Assembly (NCBI GenBank): GCA_947643615.1
Contig: CANRWO010000025.1
Coordinates: 1 to 44,385, forward strand
Reading direction: 5' to 3'
Origin: an uncultured Lachnospiraceae bacterium
Lineage (GTDB): Bacteria; Bacillota; Clostridia; Lachnospirales; Lachnospiraceae
DNA length: 44,385 nt
Within the stretch, counting starts at the first letter, position 1, and each line of letters begins with the position of its first letter. Both the position numbers and the translations under genes were made by a program. A model generated the notes under the pieces. That model was not told the origin of the DNA. It saw nothing but the letters and a program-made list of their open reading frames with translations, and did no database searches. This document shows, piece by piece, positions 1-7,703 of this stretch.

Positions 1-21
1 ACGCAAATTTGATATTTGCGT
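1..21. repeat. 8-bp perfect inverted repeat at window edge
   Basis: ACGCAAAT (1-8) and ATTTGCGT (14-21) are perfect reverse complements around a 5-base loop. A second small dyad, GCGT-AA-ACGC (31-40), follows before the first gene. There is no T-tract, so a terminator is not supported. It may be the end of an upstream intergenic structure cut by the window edge. Confidence 0.4.
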
Positions 22-58
22 CGCCCTGTCGCGTAAACGCTCCGGAATGGAGATTAAT

Positions 59-328
59 ATGGAGAAGCTGGAGAAGATCACATTCAATCCGCAAGGCCAG
101 GATCCGGTTGAATTTTATGTGTTGGAGCAGACCAGGATTAACGGGACGGATTATATATTGGTGACGGATTTCGAGGAGGGCGACGGAGAGGCCCTGATCT
201 TAAAGGATACTTCCGGGGATGGCGAGGAGGAAGGCATTTTTACCATTGTTTCCGACGACGACGAACTTGCCGCCATAGCCGGAGTGTTTGAAAATATGCT
301 GGAAGACGTGGAGTTTGTTCGGGATTGA
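59..328 (+). CDS. DUF1292 (YrzB-like) small acidic protein
   Basis: This is an 89-residue, strongly acidic protein with the DUF1292 pattern: an early ITFNPQGQDPVEFYVLEQT segment, then N-G-x-x-Y-I-L-V, and a long Asp/Glu-rich C-terminal half. The function of the family is unknown. In Firmicutes it sits between ruvX/yqgF and either mltG or fur-type genes, which agrees with what follows here. The ATG at 59 was chosen over the in-frame ATG at 47 because GGAATGGAG (44-52) lies about 6 bases upstream of it and because family members start with MEK. The stop codon nearly abuts the ribosome site of the next gene, so the two are probably co-transcribed. Confidence 0.85.
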   Translation: MEKLEKITFNPQGQDPVEFYVLEQTRINGTDYILVTDFEEGDGEALILKDTSGDGEEEGIFTIVSDDDELAAIAGVFENMLEDVEFVRD

Positions 329-341
329 CCGGAGTATGTAT

Positions 342-812
342 ATGGCAGTTGACAGGGAAGCATTTATAAGATTATTAAAAGACAGGGGACTGAAAGTAAC
401 CAGGCAGAGGCTTATGGTACTGGAGGCAATCGCATCATGCCCTGAAGAACATTTGACTGCCGAGGAAATATTTGAGCTTGTAAAAGTAGACTGCCCTGAT
501 ATCGGGTTGGCTACTGTTTATAGAACGATACAGCTGCTGAGTGAGTTACATCTGATTGACCGGATCAATTTTGATGACGGTTTTGTGCGCTATGAGATGG
601 GGACGGTTTCCGAGCGAGGGCAAAAGCACCGCCATCATCATCTGATCTGTTTGAAATGCGGTAAAGTGGTCTCTTTCCGGGGCGATCTGCTGGAGGAACT
701 GGAAAATAAGATCACTGCCACCACCGGATTTTCCATTGTAAATCATGAAGTAAAACTCTACGGCTTCTGTAAAGAATGTGGAGGTAATTTAATTGAAGAA
801 AAAAGAGAATAA
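342..812 (+). CDS. Fur-family metal-responsive transcriptional repressor
   Basis: This is a 156-residue Fur/PerR/Zur-type regulator. Residues 8-85 form the winged helix (GLKVTRQR, then a GLATVYRT recognition helix). The dimerisation half carries the His-rich HRHHHLIC segment (96-103). Two CxxC pairs, C103/C106 and C143/C146, would hold the structural zinc. The HHHLICLKCGKVV stretch resembles true Fur more than PerR, but sequence reading alone does not settle whether it senses iron, zinc or peroxide. The ATG at 342 was preferred because CCGGAG (329-334) sits 7 bases upstream. The ATG at 336 would be only one base from that site. Its last 20 bases overlap the RNase J gene, which implies translational coupling. 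Confidence 0.9.
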   Translation: MAVDREAFIRLLKDRGLKVTRQRLMVLEAIASCPEEHLTAEEIFELVKVDCPDIGLATVYRTIQLLSELHLIDRINFDDGFVRYEMGTVSERGQKHRHHHLICLKCGKVVSFRGDLLEELENKITATTGFSIVNHEVKLYGFCKECGGNLIEEKRE

Positions 813-2466
813 CAGCGGCTCCAAGCTAAAAGTGATACCTTTGGGAGGCCTGGAGCAAATTGGAATGAACATTACTGCCTTTGAGTATGAGGACAGTATT
901 GTTGTGGTAGATTGTGGTCTTTCTTTCCCGGCGGACGATATGCTGGGAATTGACCTTGTTATCCCCGATGTGACATATTTAAAGGATCATTTTGATAAGG
1001 TAAAGGGTTTTGTGATTACCCACGGCCATGAGGACCATATTGGTGCACTGCCGTATGTGCTCCGGGAGATCAATGTGCCTATTTATGCTACCCGCTTAAC
1101 TATGGGGATTATTGAAAACAAATTAAAAGAGCATAATCTGATGAAAGGCACAAAGCGCAAGGTGGTAAAATTCGGGCAGTCTATCAATCTGGGACAGTTC
1201 CGTATTGAATTTATCAAGACAAACCACAGCATTGTGGATGCGGCGGCGCTGGCCATTTATTCGCCGGCAGGCGTAGTGGTGCACACAGGCGACTTTAAGG
1301 TGGATTACACGCCTGTTTTCGGCGATGCCATCGACCTGCAGCGTTTTGCGGAGTTGGGAAAGAAAGGCGTACTGGCTCTGATGTGCGATTCCACCAACGC
1401 AGAACGTCCCGGCTTCACGCCCTCGGAGAGGACCGTGGGCAAGACCTTTGACACTTTATTTGAGGAACATAAGAATACAAGGATATTTGTGGCTACTTTT
1501 GCTTCCAATGTGGACCGTGTACAGCAGATCATAGACACGGCGTATAAGTTTGGCAGGAAGGTCTCCGTGGAAGGCAGGAGTATGGTCAATATCATAGACA
1601 CGGCGAGGAACCTGGACTGTATCAGTATTCCTGACAATACACTGGTGGAAATCGAGCAGATGAAGAACTATCCTGATGAGAAGCAGGTCATCATTACCAC
1701 CGGAAGCCAGGGGGAAAGCATGGCGGCGTTGAGCCGTATGGCCAACGGAATGCACCGCAGGATAACGGTAGGTGCGGGCGATACGGTGATTTTTTCCTCC
1801 AACCCCATCCCCGGAAATGAGAAATCAGTCACTAAGGTGATTAACGAATTGCTGCGCAAGGGTGCGGATGTGGTATTCCAGGATGCCCATGTGTCGGGAC
1901 ATGCCTGCCAGGAGGAGATCAAGCTTCTCTATACGCTGATTCGTCCCAAGTATGCCATTCCCGTCCACGGTGAGTATAAGCATTTGAAGGCACAGGCCAA
2001 GATTGCCCAGAGCCTTGGCATGGATAAGGAAAATATATTCATCCTGTCCTCCGGTGACGTGCTGGAACTGGACAACAACGGCGCGGAAGTGACAGGGAAA
2101 GTTCCCGTAGGGGCAATCCTTGTGGACGGCCTGGGCGTGGGAGACGTGGGAAATGTAGTACTGCGTGACCGCCAGCATTTGGCGGAGGACGGCATTATGA
2201 TAGTGGTCATGAGCCTGGACCGGGCAAGCGGACAGCTGGTGGCAGGGCCGGATATTGTTTCCAGAGGGTTTGTTTATGTAAAGGAATCGGACGAGCTGAT
2301 CGAGGAAGCCAGGCAGACCGTGGACGAGGCGCTGCAGAAGTGCCTGGACCGGGGTATCAGCGACTGGGGGAAGCTGAAGAGCACTACCAAAGATTCGCTC
2401 AGTGATTACGTATGGAAGAAGACAAAGAGGCGTCCCATGATATTACCGATCATCATGGAAGTGTAA
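793..2466 (+). CDS. rnj: Ribonuclease J
   Basis: This 557-residue metallo-beta-lactamase/beta-CASP RNase has endo- and 5'-3' exonuclease activity in the family and acts on mRNA decay and rRNA maturation in the cytoplasm. The metal-binding motif H77-G-H79-E-D81-H82 is intact. NHSIVDAAALAI, HTGDFKVD, the beta-CASP core (CDSTNAERPG) and HVSGHA with PVHGEY follow in the expected order. The start is TTG at 793, preceded by GGAGG (780-784) with 8-base spacing. No nearby ATG gives an equally good alignment. It overlaps the Fur gene by 20 bases. Its downstream neighbour is a YlbF-type protein, a family linked to mRNA decay in Bacillus. Confidence 0.97.
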   Translation: MKKKENNSGSKLKVIPLGGLEQIGMNITAFEYEDSIVVVDCGLSFPADDMLGIDLVIPDVTYLKDHFDKVKGFVITHGHEDHIGALPYVLREINVPIYATRLTMGIIENKLKEHNLMKGTKRKVVKFGQSINLGQFRIEFIKTNHSIVDAAALAIYSPAGVVVHTGDFKVDYTPVFGDAIDLQRFAELGKKGVLALMCDSTNAERPGFTPSERTVGKTFDTLFEEHKNTRIFVATFASNVDRVQQIIDTAYKFGRKVSVEGRSMVNIIDTARNLDCISIPDNTLVEIEQMKNYPDEKQVIITTGSQGESMAALSRMANGMHRRITVGAGDTVIFSSNPIPGNEKSVTKVINELLRKGADVVFQDAHVSGHACQEEIKLLYTLIRPKYAIPVHGEYKHLKAQAKIAQSLGMDKENIFILSSGDVLELDNNGAEVTGKVPVGAILVDGLGVGDVGNVVLRDRQHLAEDGIMIVVMSLDRASGQLVAGPDIVSRGFVYVKESDELIEEARQTVDEALQKCLDRGISDWGKLKSTTKDSLSDYVWKKTKRRPMILPIIMEV

Positions 2467-2483
2467 GTGGGATTGTGTGGGCC

Positions 2484-2510
2484 TGCCCACAGGGGAGAGG
2501 CTTATGCGGG
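2484..2510 (+). repeat. Weak third copy of intergenic element
   Basis: The stretch between rnj and the ylbF-like gene reads TGCCCACAGGGGAGAGG then CTTATGCGGG. It resembles, with a few gaps, the core TGCCACA..G...CTTATGCGC of the elements at 2882-2919 and 36071-36108. It also carries a TGGGC-CT-GCCCA dyad (2478-2489). The match is too degenerate to call with certainty. Confidence 0.35.
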
Positions 2511-2528
2511 AAAGGCATGGGGATCATT

Positions 2529-2849
2529 ATGAATGAGCTTGATCAGGCCGTGAGCGATTATATCACGGCTATCAAAAATACGGATACTTATCGGAATTAT
2601 GTGAGAGAAAGGGATAAGGTCAAGCAATATCCTGAATTAAAGGCGCAGATCGACGATTTCCGGAAACGGAATTATGAGCTGCAGTCCAGTGCGGACACCG
2701 ATTTTCACAAGATAGACCGGTTTGAAAGAGATTATGAAGATTTTCGGGAAAACCCCCTTGTGGACGACTTTCTTGCGGCCGAACTGGCCTTTTGCAGGAT
2801 GATGCAGAAAGCCAATATGCAGGTTACGGCGGCCATTGAATTTGAATGA
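2529..2849 (+). CDS. YlbF/YmcA (DUF964) family protein
   Basis: This is a 106-residue, all-helical protein. It begins MNELDQAVSDYITAIKNT and has the family pattern of a first helix, a short loop around YPELKAQIDDFRKRN, and a C-terminal helical hairpin. In Bacillus subtilis YlbF forms a complex with YmcA and YaaT that assists RNase Y in mRNA cleavage. Here the gene directly follows rnj, so a role with an RNase is inferred. The ATG at 2529 was picked because GGGGA (2519-2523) sits 5 bases upstream. An in-frame ATG at 2517 is also possible. Longer readings run back into rnj and lack family resemblance. Confidence 0.8.
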   Translation: MNELDQAVSDYITAIKNTDTYRNYVRERDKVKQYPELKAQIDDFRKRNYELQSSADTDFHKIDRFERDYEDFRENPLVDDFLAAELAFCRMMQKANMQVTAAIEFE

Positions 2850-2881
2850 CAGCTTGCGGGGTTCAATCGGTTAGTCTGTGG

Positions 2882-2940
2882 GCGCCTGCGCGTTGCTTGC
2901 CACAAAGCCGCTTATGCGCAATAACAGCCCAGGAATGAGG
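2882..2940 (+). repeat. Dispersed intergenic element, copy A
   Basis: Bases 2882-2919 match 36071-36108 at 31 of 38 positions without gaps. Both copies then run about 21 bases to a shared AGRAATGAGG ending (2931-2940 here) that acts as the ribosome site of the next gene. A TGCGC/GCGCA dyad (2887-2891, 2916-2920) brackets the core. Its function is unknown, and it could be a small structured RNA leader or a miniature repeat. Confidence 0.6.
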
Positions 2941-2945
2941 TTATT

Positions 2946-3347
2946 ATGAAAACAAGTACTTTGAGTATAATAGGAGCAGTATTTGGCGCAATATTCAGGG
3001 TTGGCGTAGTGATATTTGCAATCTATGCCATATACAACGGCGCAACAATGGCCTATGATTACGGATACCGGATTTTCACGGAACCTGCGGTCTCCGCAGG
3101 GGAGGGCAGGAAGGTCACCGTATCCATTACCAAAGATATGTCTCCCATTGACATTGGGGAGCTGTTCGAGACCAAAGGACTGGTAAGGGACGGCAGGCTT
3201 TTCACCCTGCAGTATTATCTGTCGGAATTTGTGAAGGATGTAGGCCCCGGAACCTTCGAACTGAGTACGTCCATGACTGCGGAAGAGATGATGGAGGCCA
3301 TGGCGGATGCAACCGAGAAACCGGAGGAGGAAGAAGGAAAGGAATAG
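2946..3347 (+). CDS. Solo MltG/YceG-like membrane protein lacking the catalytic domain
   Basis: This 133-residue protein has a short basic start, one membrane helix at about residues 8-32, an extracytoplasmic YceG LysM-like segment (about 52-118, KVTVSITKDMSPIDIGELFETKG onward) and a Glu-rich tail. Full MltG proteins are about 330-380 residues and carry a catalytic Glu in a later domain. That domain is absent here, and the reading frame ends cleanly. Such stand-alone forms are known to me from Lachnospiraceae. The gene occupies the place of mltG (yrrL) just before the trmR-like gene, as in Bacillus. It probably binds or scaffolds cell-wall synthesis rather than cleaving glycan, which is inference. 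The ribosome site GAGG (2937-2940) lies 5 bases before the ATG. Confidence 0.75.
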   Translation: MKTSTLSIIGAVFGAIFRVGVVIFAIYAIYNGATMAYDYGYRIFTEPAVSAGEGRKVTVSITKDMSPIDIGELFETKGLVRDGRLFTLQYYLSEFVKDVGPGTFELSTSMTAEEMMEAMADATEKPEEEEGKE

Positions 3348-3386
3348 GCACCGGGGAGTCACGGCGCTTAGGCTTGGGGAATCCGT

Positions 3387-4031
3387 ATGATAATTGACGA
3401 GAGAATGTCTGTCTTTATTGATTCGCTTGATAAAGGCAATGCTCCTTTTTTAGATGAAGTGGAAAAATGCGCAAAAGAAATGCAGGTTCCCGTAATTCGC
3501 AAATCGATGCAGAGCCTGCTGAAATTTCTTTTGGAGCTTACAAAGCCGAAAAGCATTCTGGAGGTGGGGACTGCTGTCGGCTTTTCTGCGTTGCTGATGA
3601 GTGAATATGCGCCTGCGGACTGCCGCATTACTACCATTGAAAAATATGAAAAGCGCATCCCCATCGCAAAAGAAAATTTCAGCCGTTGGGGAAGGGAGGG
3701 CCGGATCAGCCTTTTGGAGGGCGATGCCGTGGAAATACTGAAGGCATTGGAAGGATCGTTTGATTTGGTCTTTATGGATGCGGCCAAGGGACAGTACATC
3801 CACTTTCTGCCGGATGTCCTGCGGCTGCTGGCTCCCGGCGGCTTGCTGGTGTCGGACAATGTGCTTCAGGAGGGGGATATCATAGAATCCCGGTTTGCCG
3901 TTACAAGGAGGAACCGAACCATACATGCCCGTATGCGGGATTACCTGTTTGAGCTAAAGCATCACTCGGAACTGGAGACAGTGATCCTGCCGGTAGGGGA
4001 CGGAGTGACCCTGAGCGTGAAATCCGGCTGA
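3387..4031 (+). CDS. trmR: Class I SAM methyltransferase, TrmR-like (tRNA 5-hydroxyuridine O-methyltransferase)
   Basis: This 214-residue methyltransferase belongs to the O-methyltransferase family 3 (caffeoyl-CoA-like) fold. The SAM motif ILEVGTAVGFSALLMSE lies at about 57-73, the acidic loop TTIEKYEKR follows, the metal-binding VFMDAAKGQY at about 129-138 and LVSDNVL at about 154-160. In Bacillus subtilis the orthologue YrrM/TrmR methylates 5-hydroxyuridine at tRNA position 34 to 5-methoxyuridine. The gene next door is a U32 protein of the kind that makes the hydroxyuridine. That pairing is the main reason for the specific name. The ribosome site GGGGA (3376-3380) is 6 bases from the ATG. 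Confidence 0.8.
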   Translation: MIIDERMSVFIDSLDKGNAPFLDEVEKCAKEMQVPVIRKSMQSLLKFLLELTKPKSILEVGTAVGFSALLMSEYAPADCRITTIEKYEKRIPIAKENFSRWGREGRISLLEGDAVEILKALEGSFDLVFMDAAKGQYIHFLPDVLRLLAPGGLLVSDNVLQEGDIIESRFAVTRRNRTIHARMRDYLFELKHHSELETVILPVGDGVTLSVKSG

Positions 4032-4101
4032 TTTTTTATGTGCCCGCGGAGAACAAAGGGCATCCCGGGCCTTTGCCGTGGAAGTCTGTGGAGAGAGAAG
4101 T

Positions 4102-5358
4102 ATGAGTGAAGAAATTAAGAAAAAGCCTGAGCTTTTAATACCTGCAAGCAGCCTGGAAGTGCTTAAAACCGCCGTGGTATACGGTGCAGACGCGGTCTAT
4201 ATCGGCGGGGAAGCTTTTGGGCTGCGGGCCAAAGCAAAAAATTTCTCCCCGGAGGAGATGGCGGAGGGGATTGCCTTTGCCCATGCCCAGGGGGTCAAGG
4301 TGTATGTGACAGCCAATATTCTGGCCCATAATAACGACCTGGCGGGGGCAAGGGAATATTTTGCGGAGCTGCGCGACATGAGGCCTGAGTGTTGTGATGC
4401 GCTGATCATTTCTGATCCCGGAATGTTTACCGTGGCGAAGGAAGTGTGGCCCCAGGCGGAGATCCATATATCAACCCAAGCCAACAATACCAATTACGAG
4501 ACTTATCTGTTTTGGTGGAGGCTCGGGGCAAAACGAGTGGTCTCAGCCAGAGAGCTTTCCCTGGAGGAGATCCGTGTGATCAGGGGCCACATTCCCGAGG
4601 ACCTGGAGATAGAAAGCTTCGTCCATGGGGCCATGTGCATATCTTATTCAGGGAGATGCCTTCTGAGCAATTATTTTACAGGGAGGGATGCCAACCGGGG
4701 CGCCTGTACCCATCCCTGCCGCTGGAAGTATGCGGTGGTGGAGGAGACCCGGCCGGGGGAGTACCTGCCGGTGTATGAGAATGAGAGGGGGACATTCCTT
4801 TTCAACTCCAAGGATCTCTGTATGGTGGAATATCTCCCGGAACTGATAGGTGCGGGGATTGACAGCTTAAAGATTGAAGGGAGGATGAAAACCGCCCTGT
4901 ATGTTGCCACAGTGGCAAGGACTTACCGCAAAGCCATCGACGACTGTATGGAGTCGGTGGAAACCTACCGCAGCAACATGGCTTGGTATAGGGAGGAGAT
5001 ATCCAAATGCACCCACAGGAATTACTGTACCGGCTTTTACTTTGGGAAACCGGACGAGAATACTCAAATATACGACAGCAGTACTTATGTAAACGAGTAT
5101 AAGTATTTGGGGATGGTGGAATTAAAAAGAGACGGCCTGGCAGGAATCGAACAGAAAAATAAATTTTCCGTGGGCGACCGTATTGAGATTATGAAGCCGG
5201 GCGGGGAGAATGTGCCGGTGACTGTGGAGGCAATGTATGACGGAGAGGGGAATGAAGTAGAAAGCTGCCCTCACTCCAGGCAGAATATTTGGCTGAAGCT
5301 GTCGGAGGAGGCGGAAGTTTACGACCTGCTGCGTGTGGCTGTGGAAAGCTGTCCGTAA
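4102..5358 (+). CDS. trhP: U32 peptidase-family protein, TrhP-like (tRNA 5-hydroxyuridine formation)
   Basis: This 418-residue U32-family protein opens with PELLIPASSLEVLKTAVVYGADAVYIGG. It carries the family signature ESFVHGAMCISYSGRCLLS and a downstream GACTHPCRWKY, supplying clustered cysteines that bind an iron-sulfur cluster in the TrhP branch. A C-terminal beta-barrel domain follows. TrhP uses prephenate-dependent chemistry to hydroxylate U34 of tRNA. Bacillus has two adjacent U32 genes (yrrN, yrrO), whereas only the yrrO-sized one is seen here. The start was set at ATG 4102 because GGAGAGAG lies just upstream (4090-4097). A GTG at 4078 would add eight residues without family support. 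A collagenase-like protease role is an older annotation and less likely. Confidence 0.85.
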   Translation: MSEEIKKKPELLIPASSLEVLKTAVVYGADAVYIGGEAFGLRAKAKNFSPEEMAEGIAFAHAQGVKVYVTANILAHNNDLAGAREYFAELRDMRPECCDALIISDPGMFTVAKEVWPQAEIHISTQANNTNYETYLFWWRLGAKRVVSARELSLEEIRVIRGHIPEDLEIESFVHGAMCISYSGRCLLSNYFTGRDANRGACTHPCRWKYAVVEETRPGEYLPVYENERGTFLFNSKDLCMVEYLPELIGAGIDSLKIEGRMKTALYVATVARTYRKAIDDCMESVETYRSNMAWYREEISKCTHRNYCTGFYFGKPDENTQIYDSSTYVNEYKYLGMVELKRDGLAGIEQKNKFSVGDRIEIMKPGGENVPVTVEAMYDGEGNEVESCPHSRQNIWLKLSEEAEVYDLLRVAVESCP

Positions 5359-5369
5359 AAAGATAAATT

Positions 5370-5410
5370 CAGGTATTGCATTTTCATGAAAAGTAGGTTA
5401 TCGATACCTG
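5370..5410 (+). promoter_or_regulatory. Nested dyads and weak promoter upstream of glnN
   Basis: CAGGTAT (5370-5376) and ATACCTG (5404-5410) form a 7-bp inverted repeat. Between them lies a perfect 12-bp palindrome, TTTTCATGAAAA (5381-5392). A possible -35 TTGCAT (5376-5381) is 17 bases from a poor -10 TATCGA (5399-5404), which would put the palindrome in the spacer, a typical operator position. The binding protein is unknown, and nitrogen control of glnN would be a natural guess. Confidence 0.4.
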
Positions 5411-5451
5411 GCCGGTGTGTTACAAAACAAATCGAGAAAGGGAGAATAAAG

Positions 5452-7563
5452 ATGAGTCAGGCACTGAATGTGGAAGAGATTTTTGCCAGTAAAGTATTTA
5501 CCCTCGGGAAGATGAAGGAGAGGCTGCCCAGAAGCGTATACAAAGAGGTTAAAAAGATTATGGAACAGGGCGGCGAACTGTCCCCTTCCGCCGCGGATGT
5601 GGTTGCCAAGGCAATGAAAGACTGGGCGGTGGAAAACGGCGCTACCCACTATACTCATTGGTTTCAGCCGCTTACCGGGATTACCGCGGAGAAACATGAC
5701 GCTTTTGTTACCCATCCCGACGAAGAGGGGAAAATGCTTATGGAGTTTTCCGGCAAGGAGCTGATCAAGGGTGAACCGGACGCATCCTCATTCCCCTCCG
5801 GCGGCTTGAGGGCTACTTTTGAGGCGAGAGGCTATACCGTATGGGATATCACATCCCCCGCCTTTTTGAAGGAGGATGCTGTGGGAGTGATTCTTTGTAT
5901 CCCTACCGCATTCTGCTCTTACACAGGGGAGGCCCTGGACAAGAAGACGCCGCTTTTGCGTTCCATGGAGGCAATCAGCCAGCAGGCCCTCCGTATTGTG
6001 AGGCTGTTTGGGAATACCGAGGCCACTAAGGTGGTTGCCAGCGTGGGGCCCGAACAGGAGTATTTCCTGGTGGACAGGGCGAAATACTTGCAGCGTGAAG
6101 ACTTGATCTTTACCGGACGGACGCTGTTCGGCGCGCCTGCTCCCAAGGGACAGGAGCTGGAGGACCATTACTTCGGTACGATCCGTGAGAGGATCGGTTC
6201 CTATATGAAGGATTTAAACATTGAGCTGTGGAAGCTGGGCGTGACAGCCAAAACCCAGCACAATGAGGTGGCGCCGGCGCAGCATGAGCTGGCCCCCATC
6301 TATGAGACAGCCAATATTGCGGTGGACCATAACCAGCTGATCATGGAGACCATGAAGAAGGTGGCGGGACGCCATGGGTTGACCTGTCTGCTCCATGAAA
6401 AGCCTTTTGCGGGAGTAAACGGTTCCGGAAAGCATGACAACTGGTCCTTGGGTACCGACAATGGTGTGAATATGCTGGATCCCGGTGATACGCCAAATGA
6501 AAATATACAGTTTCTTCTGGTGCTGGCATGTATTATGAAGGCTGTGGACACCCATGCAGACCTTCTGCGCCAGAGCGCTGCGGACGTGGGGAATGACCAC
6601 AGGCTGGGTGCAAACGAGGCGCCCCCTGCCATTATTTCCATATTCCTTGGGGAGCAGTTGGAGGATGTGGTAAAGCAGCTGGTGGAAACCGGTGAGGCGG
6701 CCCATCTGCTGGAAGGGGGCAAGCTGGAGACGGGTGTCTCCACATTGACTGACCTGGAGAAGGATGCCACGGACAGAAACAGGACTTCACCCTTTGCTTT
6801 CACCGGAAATAAATTTGAGTTCCGAATGGTGGGCAGCGCAGACTCCATCGGAAGCCCCAATACCACGTTGAATGCCATTGTGGCGGAGGCTTTCTGTGAG
6901 GCGGCGGATATCCTGGAGCAAGCGGAGGATTTTGAGCTGGCCGTTCATGACCTGATCAAGGAATATATGACCAAATATCAGAGGATTGTCTTTAACGGTG
7001 ACGGCTATTCCGACGAATGGGTGGCGGAAGCGGCCAGGCGCGGCCTGCCCAACATCAAGTCCATGGTGGAGGCGGCAGCGACGCTGACTACCGAAAAGGC
7101 CGTAAAACTGTTTGAAAAGTTTGGCATTTTTACGAAAGTGGAGCTGGAGTCCCGGGAGGAAGTTACCTATGAGACTTATTCCAAGTCCATTAACATTGAG
7201 GCGTTGACCATGATCGATATGGCGAAGAAGCAGATCCTTCCCGCGGTGATCAAATACACGAAGTCCCTGGCGGATACCGTGATCGCGGTGAAAGAGGCCG
7301 GTGCGGACGCGAGTGTACAGACAGAGCTGTTGAACGAAATTTCCGCAAAACTGGCGGAGGCAAAGTCGGCGCTGGTGAAGCTGGAGAAAGCGGGTAAGGA
7401 AGCGGCGGATATCAGTGATATTAAGAAACAGGCGTTCTTTTATAAGGATGTTGTCTTCGCCGCCATGGAGGAACTGAGGACCCCTGTGGACCAGCTGGAA
7501 ATGCTGGTAGATAAGGAGGTATGGCCAGTTCCCACATACGGCGACTTGATCTTTGAAGTATAG
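5452..7563 (+). CDS. glnN: Glutamine synthetase type III
   Basis: At 703 residues this is the usual GSIII length, far longer than GSI or GSII. The enzyme makes glutamine from glutamate, ammonia and ATP in the cytoplasm. Recognisable segments are the N-terminal GSIII-specific region ([13 protein letters not shown]), the [11 protein letters not shown] block, [11 protein letters not shown] from residue 198 (metal-binding Glu), [20 protein letters not shown], and [13 protein letters not shown] of the ATP/glutamate site. The C-terminal helical region includes the [27 protein letters not shown] ending typical of the class. The ATG at 5452 follows AAAGGGAG closely. A longer in-frame reading from 5386 has no ribosome site. 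It probably has its own promoter, because 93 bases of dyad-rich sequence separate it from the U32 gene. Confidence 0.97.
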   Translation: MSQALNVEEIFASKVFTLGKMKERLPRSVYKEVKKIMEQGGELSPSAADVVAKAMKDWAVENGATHYTHWFQPLTGITAEKHDAFVTHPDEEGKMLMEFSGKELIKGEPDASSFPSGGLRATFEARGYTVWDITSPAFLKEDAVGVILCIPTAFCSYTGEALDKKTPLLRSMEAISQQALRIVRLFGNTEATKVVASVGPEQEYFLVDRAKYLQREDLIFTGRTLFGAPAPKGQELEDHYFGTIRERIGSYMKDLNIELWKLGVTAKTQHNEVAPAQHELAPIYETANIAVDHNQLIMETMKKVAGRHGLTCLLHEKPFAGVNGSGKHDNWSLGTDNGVNMLDPGDTPNENIQFLLVLACIMKAVDTHADLLRQSAADVGNDHRLGANEAPPAIISIFLGEQLEDVVKQLVETGEAAHLLEGGKLETGVSTLTDLEKDATDRNRTSPFAFTGNKFEFRMVGSADSIGSPNTTLNAIVAEAFCEAADILEQAEDFELAVHDLIKEYMTKYQRIVFNGDGYSDEWVAEAARRGLPNIKSMVEAAATLTTEKAVKLFEKFGIFTKVELESREEVTYETYSKSINIEALTMIDMAKKQILPAVIKYTKSLADTVIAVKEAGADASVQTELLNEISAKLAEAKSALVKLEKAGKEAADISDIKKQAFFYKDVVFAAMEELRTPVDQLEMLVDKEVWPVPTYGDLIFEV

Positions 7564-7703
7564 TACATTGAATAATTAATTTCTATATATTACACAGGAT
7601 GATTGCTTCATCTGCAAGGCGGAGGGGGAGGCAGCATTTTTGTGGCGCGGGTCACATATAGTTGATTTGTAAAACTGGATTCGCTGCCCGGGAATCTTAT
7701 TGG

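Noticed and set aside
2946..3347. Frameshifted or truncated full-length mltG
   Set aside because: The frame ends cleanly in a Glu-rich tail, and the following 39 bases lead directly into the methyltransferase gene, leaving no remnant of the catalytic domain.
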